DNA from: Nocardioides islandensis
Lineage (GTDB): Bacteria > Actinomycetota > Actinomycetes > Propionibacteriales > Nocardioidaceae
DNA: 64,000 nucleotides
Direction of reading: 5' to 3'
Assembly: GCF_015352455.1 (NCBI RefSeq)
Contig: NZ_JADKPN010000008.1
Span: forward strand, 1 to 64,000
Shown: piece after piece, positions 48,992 to 59,672 of the stretch
Position numbering within the stretch: position 1 is the first letter of the stretch
How the letters are laid out: every line of letters starts with the position of its first letter
Translations under genes and position numbers: made by a program
The notes under the pieces: model-generated
Told to the model about the DNA's origin: nothing
The model's input: only the letters and a program-made list of their open reading frames with translations
The model's database searches: none

Positions 48992-49508
48992 TTCCGCCTC
49001 CGGCGGGGGTTGTCTGTGGTTGTCGTTCTTTGATCGCCTGCGGCGGGCTTCGGGACCGTGGTCGCCGGCGGCTGCACGAGAAGATCCCGCCGCCTACCCA
49101 CTCGTCGCTCGTCCCTCACGACGAGCCGCCAGACCCACCACGGCGGCGGGACCTCCTCGCTCCGCCGCTCGCGGTCCGGTCACGGGAGGGTAGGGGTAAA
49201 GCCACCACCTGCTGCGGTGACCCGCCCGGCATGGTTGAGGTAACCCCACCTCGCGCGCAGACCGCCCACGGGTCGTGGGCGTGGGACGGTGACCCGGGCC
49301 TGCCCTCCGGGGGCTAAAAGGGCTTGGCCGCGGCGCGCGCCGGCGGTCGCAAGCACAGGACCACGCCGTGCGTGCGACGCGCCGCCCCTGTCCCCCGGAG
49401 GGCAGGACCGGGGCGCCGGCCGACGAACCGCAACCCAAGCCCGCCGCAGGCAAAAGCCCGCCGCAGGCGACCCGAGAACCGCAACCCAAGCCCGCCGCAG
49501 GCGGAATC
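48992..49508. repeat. Composite inverted-repeat element A in a convergent gap
   Basis: The 517 bases between two convergent stops contain no supported gene. The left end (TTCCGCCTCCGGCGGG, directly after the TAG) is an imperfect inverted repeat of the right end (CCCGCCGCAGGCGGAA, ending two bases before the opposite stop); GCCCGCCGCAGGC repeats three times near the right end. Inside, CCTGCCCTCCGGGGG (49299-49313) and its complement (49392-49406) form a perfect 15-base arm pair. Blocks 49035-49094 and 49171-49229 recur at 54412-54531. Confidence 0.85.
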
Positions 49509-51149
<1,641 letters not shown>

Positions 51150-51174
51150 GTCCGCGATGTTGCCAGATGGGTTG

Positions 51175-51483
51175 TCAGACGATCCCGTCGGTGAGCGAGT
51201 CGAGCTCCTGCGCCGCGTACCACGCCAGGTCGTCGTCCGGCTCCGCGTCGTCGGCGGTGTCGGCGTGCACGGCGACCAGCTCGGAGCCGCCGGCCTCGAA
51301 CACGGCCACGACCCGGCGCCGCTGCCCGTCGGGAAGTCCGGCCACCCGCCCGGCCGAGAGGTCGGCGGCCGTCATCAGCGCGGCGTACTCGTCCTCCTCC
51401 GACTCGCTCTCCGCGAGCACCACGTCGTCGTCCGGGACGACAGCGGCGAGGGCGGGCAGGGTCGTCGGCTGGTACCGGCGCAT
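51175..51483 (-). CDS. Conserved small protein (DUF6912-like)
   Basis: A 102-residue protein starting MRRYQPTTLPALAAV and containing EYAALMTAADLSAG and RRVVAVFEA. This matches my recollection of the actinobacterial DUF6912 family; the assignment is tentative. The acidic C-terminal half suggests a small cytosolic protein. ATG at 51483 in ATGA overlap with the acyltransferase upstream. Confidence 0.65.
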   Translation of the reverse strand: MRRYQPTTLPALAAVVPDDDVVLAESESEEDEYAALMTAADLSAGRVAGLPDGQRRRVVAVFEAGGSELVAVHADTADDAEPDDDLAWYAAQELDSLTDGIV

Positions 51484-52922
51484 CAGCGGCCCTTCTTCTT
51501 GCGGCTGCGCCGGCCCCGGGGCGCCTTGGTCCGGCCGCCGATGGTGTCCAGCAGCTCGGTCAGCGCCTCGGGCACGCTCTGGGCGAGCACCTCGGCGTCG
51601 GGCACGCGGTCGTAGTCGGCGGTGATGCCGTAGAAGACCTGGCCGTCGTACGACGTCACGCCGATCGCCAGGGCGTGGCCGGGCAGCAGCGGGTGGACGG
51701 GGTACGTCTCGACCATCCGCGCCCCGGCGGCGTAGAGCGGCGACTGCGGGCCGGGCACGTTGGTCACCGACAGCTGGAAGCCACGGCGCACCTCGTCGGC
51801 GGCGACCCGGGCGCCGATCGCGTGGAACGTCGACGGCGCGAACCCGGCGATCCCCGCCAGCCGGTTGGCGGCGACGGCCCGGCCGGTGTCCTTGTGCGCC
51901 TGGAACTGGTAGGAGACCTGGTGCAGCCGCACCACCGGGCTGGCCTCGCCGACCGGCAGGTCCACGAGGTAGGGCTCGATCGGGCTGCCGAGCGAGGTGT
52001 TCTCGAGCTCGCGGTCGCGCACCGAGACCGGGACGACGGTGCGGATGCTGCGGACCCCGCTCATCGACTCCGACCGCCCGAGCAGCCAGCCACGGAGCGC
52101 GCCGGTGACCGTCGCGAGGATGGCGTCGTTGACGGTGCCGCCGTGCTCGCGCCGGACCTCGAGGTAGTCGCGCAGGTCCGTGCGCACCGTGACGATCCGG
52201 CGCTGCTGCGAGAGGTGGCCGCCGAGCGTGCTGTTCGCGGGACGGCGGTTGGTGAGCGCGCCGGCGACCTGGCCCAGCCGGCCGGCGACCGACTCGGCGG
52301 CCCGCCAGGCGGAGTCCAGCGAGGCCCGGGCGGTGTCGACGACGGTCGACGGGTCGGTGACGGCGTCCTGAACCGCCCCGGCCACCAGGCCGGCCGGGCT
52401 CGGCGCGGACAGCGGGTGCCAGTCGTCCTGGTGGAACGGCCGCGGCTCGGCGGTGCGGTCGAGCAGCACCTGGGCGAGGTCGACGGTGTGCACGCCGTCG
52501 ACCAGCACCTCGTGCGCCTTGGAGAGCAGCGCCAGTCGCCCGCCCTCGAGGCCCTCGACGAGGTACACCTCCCACAGCGGGCGGTGCCGGTCCAGCGGCC
52601 GCGCGACGATGCGGCCCACCAGCTCGAAGAGCTGCTCGGGCGAGCCCGGCCGCGGCAGTGCCGAGCGGCGTACGTGGTAGCCGATGTCGAAGTCCGGGTC
52701 GTCGACCCAGACGGGGTTGGCCAGGCGCCCGGGGACGGGCGCGAGCCGCTGCCGGTACCTCGGCACGAAGGAGATCCGGTCCGCCACCAGCTCGACGAGG
52801 CGGGCATAGTCGAACCCGGACTCGCCGGGTTCGAAGACCTCGACCGTCGCGTTGTGCCGCGGCGTGGTCGGCGACTCCCCCGCCAGGACGGCGAGGTCGC
52901 GGGCGCGCAGCCGCTCGCTCAT
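51483..52922 (-). CDS. WS/DGAT-like acyltransferase with altered active motif
   Basis: A 479-residue member of the wax ester synthase/diacylglycerol acyltransferase family: PRYRQRLAPVPGRLANPVWV, HRPLWEVYLVEGL and the C-terminal SNVPGP-like SVTNVPGPQSPLY. The catalytic HHxxxDG motif reads HEVLVDG (137-143): the second His is Glu. Family members with this change may be inactive or do another acyl transfer. ATG at 52922. Probably cytosolic or membrane-peripheral, in storage or wall lipid metabolism. Confidence 0.85.
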   Translation of the reverse strand: MSERLRARDLAVLAGESPTTPRHNATVEVFEPGESGFDYARLVELVADRISFVPRYRQRLAPVPGRLANPVWVDDPDFDIGYHVRRSALPRPGSPEQLFELVGRIVARPLDRHRPLWEVYLVEGLEGGRLALLSKAHEVLVDGVHTVDLAQVLLDRTAEPRPFHQDDWHPLSAPSPAGLVAGAVQDAVTDPSTVVDTARASLDSAWRAAESVAGRLGQVAGALTNRRPANSTLGGHLSQQRRIVTVRTDLRDYLEVRREHGGTVNDAILATVTGALRGWLLGRSESMSGVRSIRTVVPVSVRDRELENTSLGSPIEPYLVDLPVGEASPVVRLHQVSYQFQAHKDTGRAVAANRLAGIAGFAPSTFHAIGARVAADEVRRGFQLSVTNVPGPQSPLYAAGARMVETYPVHPLLPGHALAIGVTSYDGQVFYGITADYDRVPDAEVLAQSVPEALTELLDTIGGRTKAPRGRRSRKKKGR

Positions 52923-53030
52923 CGCGTCTCCTCGGGTGGATCTGTCGGGGTGCATCACGGGGCTCTCAGGGTCGCGTGCGATTCTGGCACGCGTCCCCGT
53001 CCGGAACAGAGCCGCAGGAGCCGAGCACCG

Positions 53031-54374
53031 TTGATCGTCCCCGGAGGCTTCGCCGAGCACGGCATCGGCGGCGCGAAGGACCTGCCCCTCCCGCCCGAGC
53101 TGGCGATCGTCGGGGCGGTGGCCGCGCTGGCCGTCTCGTTCGGCGTGCTGGCACTGGCGTGGCGCGAGCCGCGGTACGACGGCAAGCCGGACGGCCCGGT
53201 CCGCGGCCGGCCGGCTCCCGGGTGGCTGTCCGCGGTCGTCGCCTCCTCCGGGTGGCACGTCGCGATGCGCACGATCGGCCTGCTCTTCTTCGGGTTCGGC
53301 GCGTTCGCGGCGGTGTTCGGGCAGGACCTGCTGACCAACCCGGTCTTCGGGATGTTCTACGTGTGGTGGTGGGTCGGCCTGCCGGTGGCCTCCCTGCTGC
53401 TCGGCCCGGTGTGGCGCGCGGTCAGCCCGGTCCGCACCATCAACGCGCTGGTCGCCCGGGTGTCCGGAGGCGACCCCGAGCGCGGCGTCTTCGCGTACTC
53501 GCCCCGGGCCGGGTACTGGCCGGCCGCCCTGGGCCTGCTGGCGTTCGTCTGGATCGAGCTCGTCTACACGCACGGCACCGAGCTCGGCCCGGTCCGGCTC
53601 TGGTGTGCCCTGTACGTCGCGGTGATGCTGATCGGCGGCACCCTGTTCGGCAACACCTTCTACGAGCACGCCGACCCCTTCGAGGTGTACTCCACCCTCG
53701 TCTCGAAGCTGTCCGTGTGGGCGCAGGACGCGGACCGCACGCTGCTGGTGCGCAGCCCGCTGGCCAACCTCTCGACCGTCGAGCCCAAGCCCGGGCTGGT
53801 GGCGGTGGTGGCCACGCTGTTCGGCAGCACGGCGTTCGACTCGTTCCGCGACTCCACGCCCTGGGTGAAGTTCATCCAGTCCAGCGACACCTCGTCGTAC
53901 CTGCTCAACAACCTGGCGCTGGTCGGCTTCTGCGTCGCCGTCGGCCTGGTGTTCGTCGCCGGGACGACCTCGACCGGCGTGGAGCCCGGCACGCGTCGGC
54001 TGGCGCTCCCCGACCAGTTCGCGCACTCGATCGTGCCGATCGTGGCGGGGTACATCGTGGCGCACTACCTGAGCTACCTCGTCGAGGTCGGCCAGCAGAC
54101 GCTCATCCAGGCCAGCGACCCGCTCTCGGACGGCAGCAACTGGTTCGGCACCGCCGGGTGGAGCGTCAGCTACTGGATCTCCTACCACCCCACCGGCCTG
54201 GCCACGACCAAGGTGCTGGCCGTCGTGCTCGGCCACGTCGTCGGCGTGGTCGCGGCGCACGACCGGGCACTCACCCTGCTCCCCGCCAGGCACCGCATCA
54301 CCGGCCAGCTCCCCCTGCTGCTCGCGATGGTGGCGTTCACGATCGGCGGGTTGTACCTGCTGTTCGCGGCGTAG
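53031..54374 (+). CDS. Polytopic membrane protein (fenitrothion-hydrolase-like annotation class)
   Basis: A 447-residue protein with about ten membrane helices. The start EHGIGGAKDLPLPPELAIVG and FYVWWWVGLPVASLLLGPVW recall actinobacterial membrane proteins often labelled fenitrothion hydrolase by similarity to FedB; that label is unproven and a transport or unknown role is as likely. The start is a TTG (53031) with AGGAG ten bases upstream; longer frames are antisense to the acyltransferase. Divergent from the acyltransferase with a 108-base gap. Confidence 0.7.
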   Translation: MIVPGGFAEHGIGGAKDLPLPPELAIVGAVAALAVSFGVLALAWREPRYDGKPDGPVRGRPAPGWLSAVVASSGWHVAMRTIGLLFFGFGAFAAVFGQDLLTNPVFGMFYVWWWVGLPVASLLLGPVWRAVSPVRTINALVARVSGGDPERGVFAYSPRAGYWPAALGLLAFVWIELVYTHGTELGPVRLWCALYVAVMLIGGTLFGNTFYEHADPFEVYSTLVSKLSVWAQDADRTLLVRSPLANLSTVEPKPGLVAVVATLFGSTAFDSFRDSTPWVKFIQSSDTSSYLLNNLALVGFCVAVGLVFVAGTTSTGVEPGTRRLALPDQFAHSIVPIVAGYIVAHYLSYLVEVGQQTLIQASDPLSDGSNWFGTAGWSVSYWISYHPTGLATTKVLAVVLGHVVGVVAAHDRALTLLPARHRITGQLPLLLAMVAFTIGGLYLLFAA

Positions 54375-54774
54375 TTCCGCCTGCGGCGGGCTTGGGTTGC
54401 GGTTCTCGGTTCGCCTGCGGCGGGCTTCGGGACCGGGGTCGCCGGCGGCTGCACGAGAAGATCCCGCCGCCGGCGGTCCGGTCACGGGAGGGTGGTGGAA
54501 GAGCCACCACCTGCTGCGGTGACCCGCCCGGGTGCACTGACATCCATCAACCTCGCGCGGACCCCCCACCACGGTGACCTCGGCCAGTCCGGCGGAGCGG
54601 GGGAAGCCCGCCGGTCTTGGTGGGCTTGGCAGGCCCTCGTGAGGGACGAGCGAGGGCGGGAGTGGACCGGCGGGCTTTCTCCGCGCAGCCGGCCCGGCCA
54701 CAGACCACCAAGCCCGCCGCAGGCGAACCGAGAACCGCAACCCCAGGCAACCCCGCCGCAGGGGGATCCACCCG
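54375..54774. repeat. Composite inverted-repeat element B in a convergent gap
   Basis: The 400 bases between two convergent stops hold no supported gene. The left end TTCCGCCTGCGGCGGGCTTG follows the TAG directly and is inverted near the right end (GCCCGCCGCAGGCGAACC around 54714-54730; GAACCGCAACCC after it). Blocks 54412-54471 (59 of 60) and 54473-54531 (55 of 59) match element A at 49035-49094 and 49171-49229, with a 76-base segment of A missing between them. B is a shorter relative of A. Confidence 0.85.
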
Positions 54775-56010
54775 TCACCGCACCCGCCGACGACGACCAC
54801 GCCCGGGGGCCACCATGACGGTGTCGGGCGCCAGCGCGTCGACCACGTCGGAGAGGGCGCGCCGCAACGGCGAGTCCCCGACCTCGGCGAGGGTGCGTCC
54901 GGCGACGAGCGCACGGTCCACCGTGGGCCGGTCGTCGGGCAGGAAGTGCAGGCCGGACAGCCGGGTGAAGCCCTCGACCATGCCGGTGATGTCCTTCTCC
55001 GACCAGCCGAGCGAGGGCCGCATCCGGTTGACGACCACCCGCACGGGCGCGCGGGACGTCACGTCGCGCACGTCGACGAGCGCCCGGGCCAGCCGGCTCA
55101 GGCCGACCGGGTCGGCGGACCCGACCACGACGACCTCGTCGGCCTCCGCGACCGCCGCGATCGTGAGCTGGTTGCGGGGTGCTCGGGCACCGAGGTCGGC
55201 GGCGGGGTCGGCCTCCAGGCTGAAGCCGGTGTCCACCACGACGTCGCCGTGGGCCGCGGCGACCTCGAGCAGGTGCTCCATCACGCCGCGCCGTACCTCG
55301 ACCCAACGGTCGGCGCGCGGCAGGCCGGTCACCACGGTCAGGTGCTCGCCCATGGCCCGCTGGACGGTTCCGAAGCGGGCCTCGAGGGCGCCCGTGCCCG
55401 CGAGCCGCGCGGCGGACAGCAGGCCGGAGACCTCGTCGAGGACGCCGAGCTGCTGCGCGACCGCGCCGCCGTAGGGGTCGGCGTCGACGAGCGTCGTACG
55501 CCGCCCGCGAGCGGCGAGCTCGGCGGCGAGCGCGATCGCCACCGTCGTCCGCCCCGGCGCGCCCGCCGGTCCCCACACCGCGACCACGCGGCCCGCACCA
55601 CCGGGTGCGGGCCGCTCGGGCTCGAGCGGGTCCGGCACGACGGTGTCCTCGTCGGCCGCGGGCTCGGATGCCCGGAGGGCGACGGGCAGTGCCTCCAGGT
55701 CGTGGTCCGGGACGACCTGGGTGATGCCGAGGCGCGCGGCCCGCAGGGCGTGCTGCTCCCCCGGCCCGTCGGGTACGACGGCCACCGGGCGGACCTGGAA
55801 GCGACGCAGGTGGTCGACCGCGTCGAGGTCCAGCCCGGGAGCCTCGAGGGCCACGACCGCCACGTCGGCCTGGCCGGAGGAGGCGGCGGCCAGCAGGTCG
55901 GCGACGTCGACGCAGCGACGCAGCACGACCAGGCCGGGCTCGCGCTCGAGCCGCGCCAGCGCCGCCGACTCCCAGGCCGCGCCGCTCGCGAGGACGAGGA
56001 GGACGACCAC
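54775..56010 (-). CDS. CpaE/TadZ-like ATPase of the Tad pilus
   Basis: A 411-residue protein: an N-terminal receiver-like region without a clear phosphorylation site, then a ParA/MinD-type ATPase. The deviant Walker A reads WGPAGAPGRTT, with Arg where Lys is usual, as in actinobacterial CpaE relatives. LVDADPYGG is the Walker B-type Asp. Such proteins position the Tad machine at the cell envelope. Preceded by the SAF/CpaB-like gene; tadA lies about 40 kb away. Confidence 0.85.
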   Translation of the reverse strand: MVVLLVLASGAAWESAALARLEREPGLVVLRRCVDVADLLAAASSGQADVAVVALEAPGLDLDAVDHLRRFQVRPVAVVPDGPGEQHALRAARLGITQVVPDHDLEALPVALRASEPAADEDTVVPDPLEPERPAPGGAGRVVAVWGPAGAPGRTTVAIALAAELAARGRRTTLVDADPYGGAVAQQLGVLDEVSGLLSAARLAGTGALEARFGTVQRAMGEHLTVVTGLPRADRWVEVRRGVMEHLLEVAAAHGDVVVDTGFSLEADPAADLGARAPRNQLTIAAVAEADEVVVVGSADPVGLSRLARALVDVRDVTSRAPVRVVVNRMRPSLGWSEKDITGMVEGFTRLSGLHFLPDDRPTVDRALVAGRTLAEVGDSPLRRALSDVVDALAPDTVMVAPGRGRRRRVR

Positions 56011-56014
56011 GAGG

Positions 56015-56701
56015 TCAGCCCCGCCGGACGATCGTGACCGTCGCCCCGTCGCTGGCCCCGAGCGCCTGGAAGAACGCTCCCGCGTCGTCGTCCCGGACCC
56101 CGAGCACGAGCTGGCGCTCGTCGGTGGCGCCGAAGCCCTCGTCGACCGAGGAGGCGTCCACGACGGTGACGTCCTGCAGGACGGGGGTGCCGTCGCAGGC
56201 GCTGTGACACTGACCGCCGGCCGTCGGCACGAGGTAGACGTCGACGACCGAGCCGGCCGCGACCGAGGGAGGCACCTGCCGGGCGTCGACCGCGATCGGC
56301 ACCTGGAGCAGGCCGTCGTCGCCGGCCGCGCCGACCGCGGCGCGTGGCAGCAGCTCGCCCGCGCCGACGCCCCGGAGGAGCTGGACGTCGGACGGCAGCA
56401 CCTCGTCGGCGGCGAAGTAGCGGTCGAGGTCGGCCGCCTCGGTGAACCGCACCTGCCGCGCCACCAGGTCCTCGGCGGTGACGGTGTCGCCCGCGCCCAT
56501 GTCGCCGGCCACCGCCCAGACGCTGACCGAGTCGTCGGCGGCGGCCAGCAGCCGCGAGCCGGCCACGATCGACGCCGCGACGATGAGGATGCCGACCCAC
56601 AGGCGCGGGTCGCGCCAGCCGGTTCGCGTGGCCCGGACGGCCGGGGCGACCCCGGACCCGGACGTGCCGGAGAGAGCGGAGCTCCCGAGATTCCTGCTCA
56701 C
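56015..56701 (-). CDS. CpaB/RcpC-like SAF-domain protein
   Basis: A 228-residue protein with a single N-terminal membrane helix (LWVGILIVAASIVAGSRLLA) and a SAF domain (GDTVTAEDLVARQVRF, PIAVDARQVPPSVAAGSVVDVYLVP). This class forms the periplasmic or wall-side part of Tad systems. GTG 56701 (VSRNLG) is used; longer frames run into the divergent promoter. Four bases separate it from the CpaE-like gene, so they form one operon. Confidence 0.82.
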   Translation of the reverse strand: MSRNLGSSALSGTSGSGVAPAVRATRTGWRDPRLWVGILIVAASIVAGSRLLAAADDSVSVWAVAGDMGAGDTVTAEDLVARQVRFTEAADLDRYFAADEVLPSDVQLLRGVGAGELLPRAAVGAAGDDGLLQVPIAVDARQVPPSVAAGSVVDVYLVPTAGGQCHSACDGTPVLQDVTVVDASSVDEGFGATDERQLVLGVRDDDAGAFFQALGASDGATVTIVRRG

Positions 56702-56792
56702 GCGCCCATCATGCACGCGGTCCGCGCGACCGCCCAGGGCTTCATCCACAGGCACCTGGGGTTGCGCCGCGGGCCGGACCGGGGATGCGACG

Positions 56793-57071
56793 ATGACCCG
56801 CATGGCCGACAAGCACGGGGTGGGGCCGCGCTTCCTGACCCTGACCGACGTGGCCGAGGTGCTCAACACCTCGAGCGCGCAGGTCTACGCCCTCGTGCGC
56901 CGCCACGAGCTCAAGGCCATCAAGATCGGCGGCCGCGGGCAGTGGCGGGTGGAGACGACCGAGCTGGAGGCCTACATCCAGCAGGCGTACGCCGACACGA
57001 AGACCTTCATCGACGAGCACCCGTTCGAGGAGGCCGAGGAACCGGTCGACGAGCCGGTCGACGAGACCTGA
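56793..57071 (+). CDS. Excisionase/MerR-type helix-turn-helix protein
   Basis: A 92-residue protein of the DNA-binding domain family with FLTLTDVAEVLNTSSAQVYALVRR, LKAIKIGG and GQWRVETTELEAYI. It resembles BldC and excisionase-like HTH proteins that bind DNA in short arrays. The acidic tail (VDEPVDET) is unusual. Divergent from the cpaB-cpaE-like operon with a 91-base gap, so it may regulate it. ATG 56802 is an alternative start. Confidence 0.85.
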   Translation: MTRMADKHGVGPRFLTLTDVAEVLNTSSAQVYALVRRHELKAIKIGGRGQWRVETTELEAYIQQAYADTKTFIDEHPFEEAEEPVDEPVDET

Positions 57072-57072
57072 G

Positions 57073-58407
57073 TCAGCCGACCTCGGAGCCCAGCGTCACG
57101 GTCAGCGTCATCTCGTCGTCCCCGCGGGTGAGCCGGAGGTCGACGTCCTCGCCCGGCTGGTGCGAGCGGATGGCCACGATCAGCGCGATCCCGTCGGTGA
57201 CGCGGACCCCGTCGATCTCGGTGACCACGTCGCCCTTCTGGAGCCCGGCCTGGTCGGCCGGGGTGTCGGGCAGCACCTCGCTGATCTCCGCGCCCTCGCC
57301 GGTGTCGGTGCCGCCGGTGACGACCTTGGCCCCGATCACGGGGTAGCGCGCCTCGCCGGTGCGCAGGATCTGGTCGGCGGTCACCTTGACCTGCTCGATC
57401 GGGATCGCGAACCCGACGCCGATGTTGCCGGCCTCGCCCTGGGTGGCGCCGCCGGTGGTGGCGATGGCGGAGTTGACCCCGACCACCTGGCCCTGGAGGT
57501 TGACCAGGGGGCCGCCGGAGTTGCCGGGGTTGATGGCCGCGTCGGTCTGCACGGCGTTGATGTACGACGACTGGTTGCCGGCGTCGCCGGTGGTCACCGG
57601 CCGGTTCAGCGCGCTGACGATGCCGGCGGTGACCGTCGAGCTCAGGCCGAGCGGCGAGCCGAACGCGACGACCGAGTCGCCGACGTGCAGCACCTGCGAG
57701 GCGCCCAGGGCGGCCGGCGGCAGATCGGGGCCCTGCTCGACGAAGAGCACGGCGAGGTCGTAGGTGGGGCTGCGGCCGACCACCGTGGCGTCGTACCGGT
57801 TGCCGTCCTGGTCGACGACCTCGATCGGTCCGTCGTTCTCGGCGGCGTCGGCGACCACGTGGTTGTTGGTGATGAAGTGGCCCTCGCCGTCGAGCACGAA
57901 GCCGGAGCCGGTCGCGCCGTCGGCCTGGCCCTGGTACTCCGCCAGGATCTGCACCGTGCTCGGCAGGACCTCCTGGGCGACCGCGGCCACCGAGCCGTTC
58001 TGCACGGGCAGCGGCGCCTCGGACCGGGCGCCCGCCTGTTGCAGCCCGCCGGAGAAGCGGCCCCCGCTGTCGTGGTCGGCGGTCAGCCGGTCGTACGCCG
58101 CGCCGCCGACCGCTCCGGCGATCCCGCCGACCACCAGGGCCAGCGCGACGACGGCCGGCCAGATCCACCGGGAGACCCGGCGGCCGTGGCCGCGGTGTGA
58201 CGTGGGGTGGGCGTACGCCGGCAGCGGCTGCGTCAGCGGCGTGCCCGGCGCAGGGTAGGTCTGCTGCTGCCAGGGCGGTGGTGGCTGGTGCGTCGGTGGC
58301 AGCCAGGACGCCCGGTCACCCGTCTGCTCACCGGACCGGCCGATCGGCGCGGTGTCCTCCCAGCTCGAGGACCAGTCCGAGGATCCGTCGGGGGGCCTGT
58401 CCGTCAC
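57073..58407 (-). CDS. htrA: HtrA-type serine protease with PDZ domain
   Basis: A 444-residue S1C protease. A 75-residue Pro-rich cytosolic lead is followed by a membrane anchor (WPAVVALALVVGGIAGAVGG), a trypsin-fold domain with His183 (NNHVV), Asp217 (TYDLAVL) and Ser297 (GNSGGP), and a C-terminal PDZ domain (GLQKGDVVTEIDG). Envelope-stress protease that degrades misfolded exported proteins. 23 bases downstream of rseA, the same order as M. tuberculosis sigE-rseA-htrA. The stop is one base from the convergent HTH gene. Confidence 0.94.
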   Translation of the reverse strand: MTDRPPDGSSDWSSSWEDTAPIGRSGEQTGDRASWLPPTHQPPPPWQQQTYPAPGTPLTQPLPAYAHPTSHRGHGRRVSRWIWPAVVALALVVGGIAGAVGGAAYDRLTADHDSGGRFSGGLQQAGARSEAPLPVQNGSVAAVAQEVLPSTVQILAEYQGQADGATGSGFVLDGEGHFITNNHVVADAAENDGPIEVVDQDGNRYDATVVGRSPTYDLAVLFVEQGPDLPPAALGASQVLHVGDSVVAFGSPLGLSSTVTAGIVSALNRPVTTGDAGNQSSYINAVQTDAAINPGNSGGPLVNLQGQVVGVNSAIATTGGATQGEAGNIGVGFAIPIEQVKVTADQILRTGEARYPVIGAKVVTGGTDTGEGAEISEVLPDTPADQAGLQKGDVVTEIDGVRVTDGIALIVAIRSHQPGEDVDLRLTRGDDEMTLTVTLGSEVG

Positions 58408-58430
58408 CCCCCTAGTGTCCCCGATGCGTG

Positions 58431-58895
58431 TTAGCGGCGCCGGGAGAGGGTCGCCTCGACGTGGGCGCGCGTGACGCTGGCCGGACTCACGAGGGTCGTG
58501 CCCGGGTTGCTTGCCGGCGGGCGCCGGTCGATCGACGGCGCGTTGGCGGGCGCGGCCCCGAGGGCCAGCACACCGAGAACGGCAGCCCCGGCGGCGCCGC
58601 CGCCGATCGCGACCAGGCTGCCCCGGCGCGGCTTGGCGCTCAGGGCCAGGAGGGCGTCACCAGGGGTGAGCCCCGCCTGCGCGCCCATCAGGGCGTCCTT
58701 GAGGCGTTCCGAGGCGCAGCCGTCGCCACCCAAGGACAGGGTGGACAGCCGGGTCTTCACCCAGCCCTCGCGCTCGACGAGGTCACGGCAGAAGTGGCAG
58801 GAGTGGACGTGCGCCCACGCGCGCTCCTCCTCCTCCGCGGGCAGCTGCCCGTCGAGGAGCGCGCTGACGCGCGTGCCGAGGTGGCCCCCGATCAT
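58431..58895 (-). CDS. rseA: Zinc-binding anti-sigma factor
   Basis: A 154-residue anti-sigma factor. The ZAS motif HVHSCHFC (H29-x3-C33-x2-C36) is present, and one membrane helix ([20 protein letters not shown]) follows. It holds SigE at the membrane and releases it under envelope stress. ATG 58895 overlaps the sigE stop as ATGA; a TTG two codons upstream is possible but less likely. Confidence 0.9.
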   Translation of the reverse strand: MIGGHLGTRVSALLDGQLPAEEEERAWAHVHSCHFCRDLVEREGWVKTRLSTLSLGGDGCASERLKDALMGAQAGLTPGDALLALSAKPRRGSLVAIGGGAAGAAVLGVLALGAAPANAPSIDRRPPASNPGTTLVSPASVTRAHVEATLSRRR

Positions 58896-59500
58896 GCCCA
58901 ACCCCCTGCCGGCCCTGCCGCAGGGACGACGCCCGGCGCCGTCGGGCCTGCGTACCGCTCCCTCCCGGCCGAGGGCGCGCGGTGGGCGAGGGCCTCGCGC
59001 AGCATCGCGCGGCCGCGGTGGATGCGCGAGCGGACGGTGCCCAGCTTGGCGTCCATGATGTCGGCGATCTCCTGGTAGGAGAGGCCCTCGACGTCACAGA
59101 GCACGACGGCCGCGCGGAACTCCGGCGGCAGGCTGGCCAGGGCGAGCTCGACATCGTCGTCGAAGGTGCGGTCGGCGTACGCCGCGTCGGGCGACGCGCT
59201 CGCGCTGGTCAGCCGTTCGGCACGCTCGTCGGACAGGGCGTCGAAGCGGATGCGTTGCTTGCGGCGCGCCTGGTCGAGGAACAGGTTCGTGGTGATGCGG
59301 TGCAGCCAGCCCTCGAAGGTGCCGGGCTGGTAGGTGGACAGGCTGCGGAACACCCGGACGAAGACCTCCTGGGTGAGGTCCTCGGCGTCGTGGCGGTTGC
59401 CGGTGAGGCGGTAGGACAGCCGGAAGACACGGTCCGAGTGGCGCTCGACAATCTCGTCCCACGTGGGGACGGCGTCGACCGTGTCCTCCACGGAAGTCAC
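58892..59500 (-). CDS. sigE: ECF RNA polymerase sigma factor SigE
   Basis: A 202-residue ECF sigma factor: region 2 ([25 protein letters not shown]) and region 4 ([25 protein letters not shown]). Order sigE-rseA-htrA with a divergent O-methyltransferase matches Rv1221-Rv1223 and Rv1220c, which supports the SigE assignment. Controls the envelope stress response. GTG or ATG near 59500; ATG used. Confidence 0.95.
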   Translation of the reverse strand: MTSVEDTVDAVPTWDEIVERHSDRVFRLSYRLTGNRHDAEDLTQEVFVRVFRSLSTYQPGTFEGWLHRITTNLFLDQARRKQRIRFDALSDERAERLTSASASPDAAYADRTFDDDVELALASLPPEFRAAVVLCDVEGLSYQEIADIMDAKLGTVRSRIHRGRAMLREALAHRAPSAGRERYAGPTAPGVVPAAGPAGGWA

Positions 59501-59606
59501 CTCACGCCTGCGTTGTCCGAACAGCTTCTGTCACTCCTCAACGTAGGGACCGGTCCTGAGAGGAACCTGATCGTCAGCCCAAGTATCCCTGTCTCTCTTG
59601 CCGGGA

Positions 59607-59634
59607 CAACGATCCACCGGGGCACGGTGTTCCC
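59607..59634 (-). promoter_or_regulatory. SigE-type promoter upstream of sigE
   Basis: On the minus strand GGGAAC (59634-59629), a 17-base spacer and CGTTG (59611-59607) match the ECF SigE pattern GGAAC-N16-19-GTT. It lies about 105 bases before the sigE start, so autoregulation is likely. Confidence 0.8.
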
Positions 59635-59672
59635 AGCCGGCCGCGGGGGTCCTCGCGCAGTAGGGTCGCGCC

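Noticed and set aside
59562..59590. SigE-type promoter for the O-methyltransferase
   Set aside because: GGAAC at 59562-59566 has no GTT at a proper distance.
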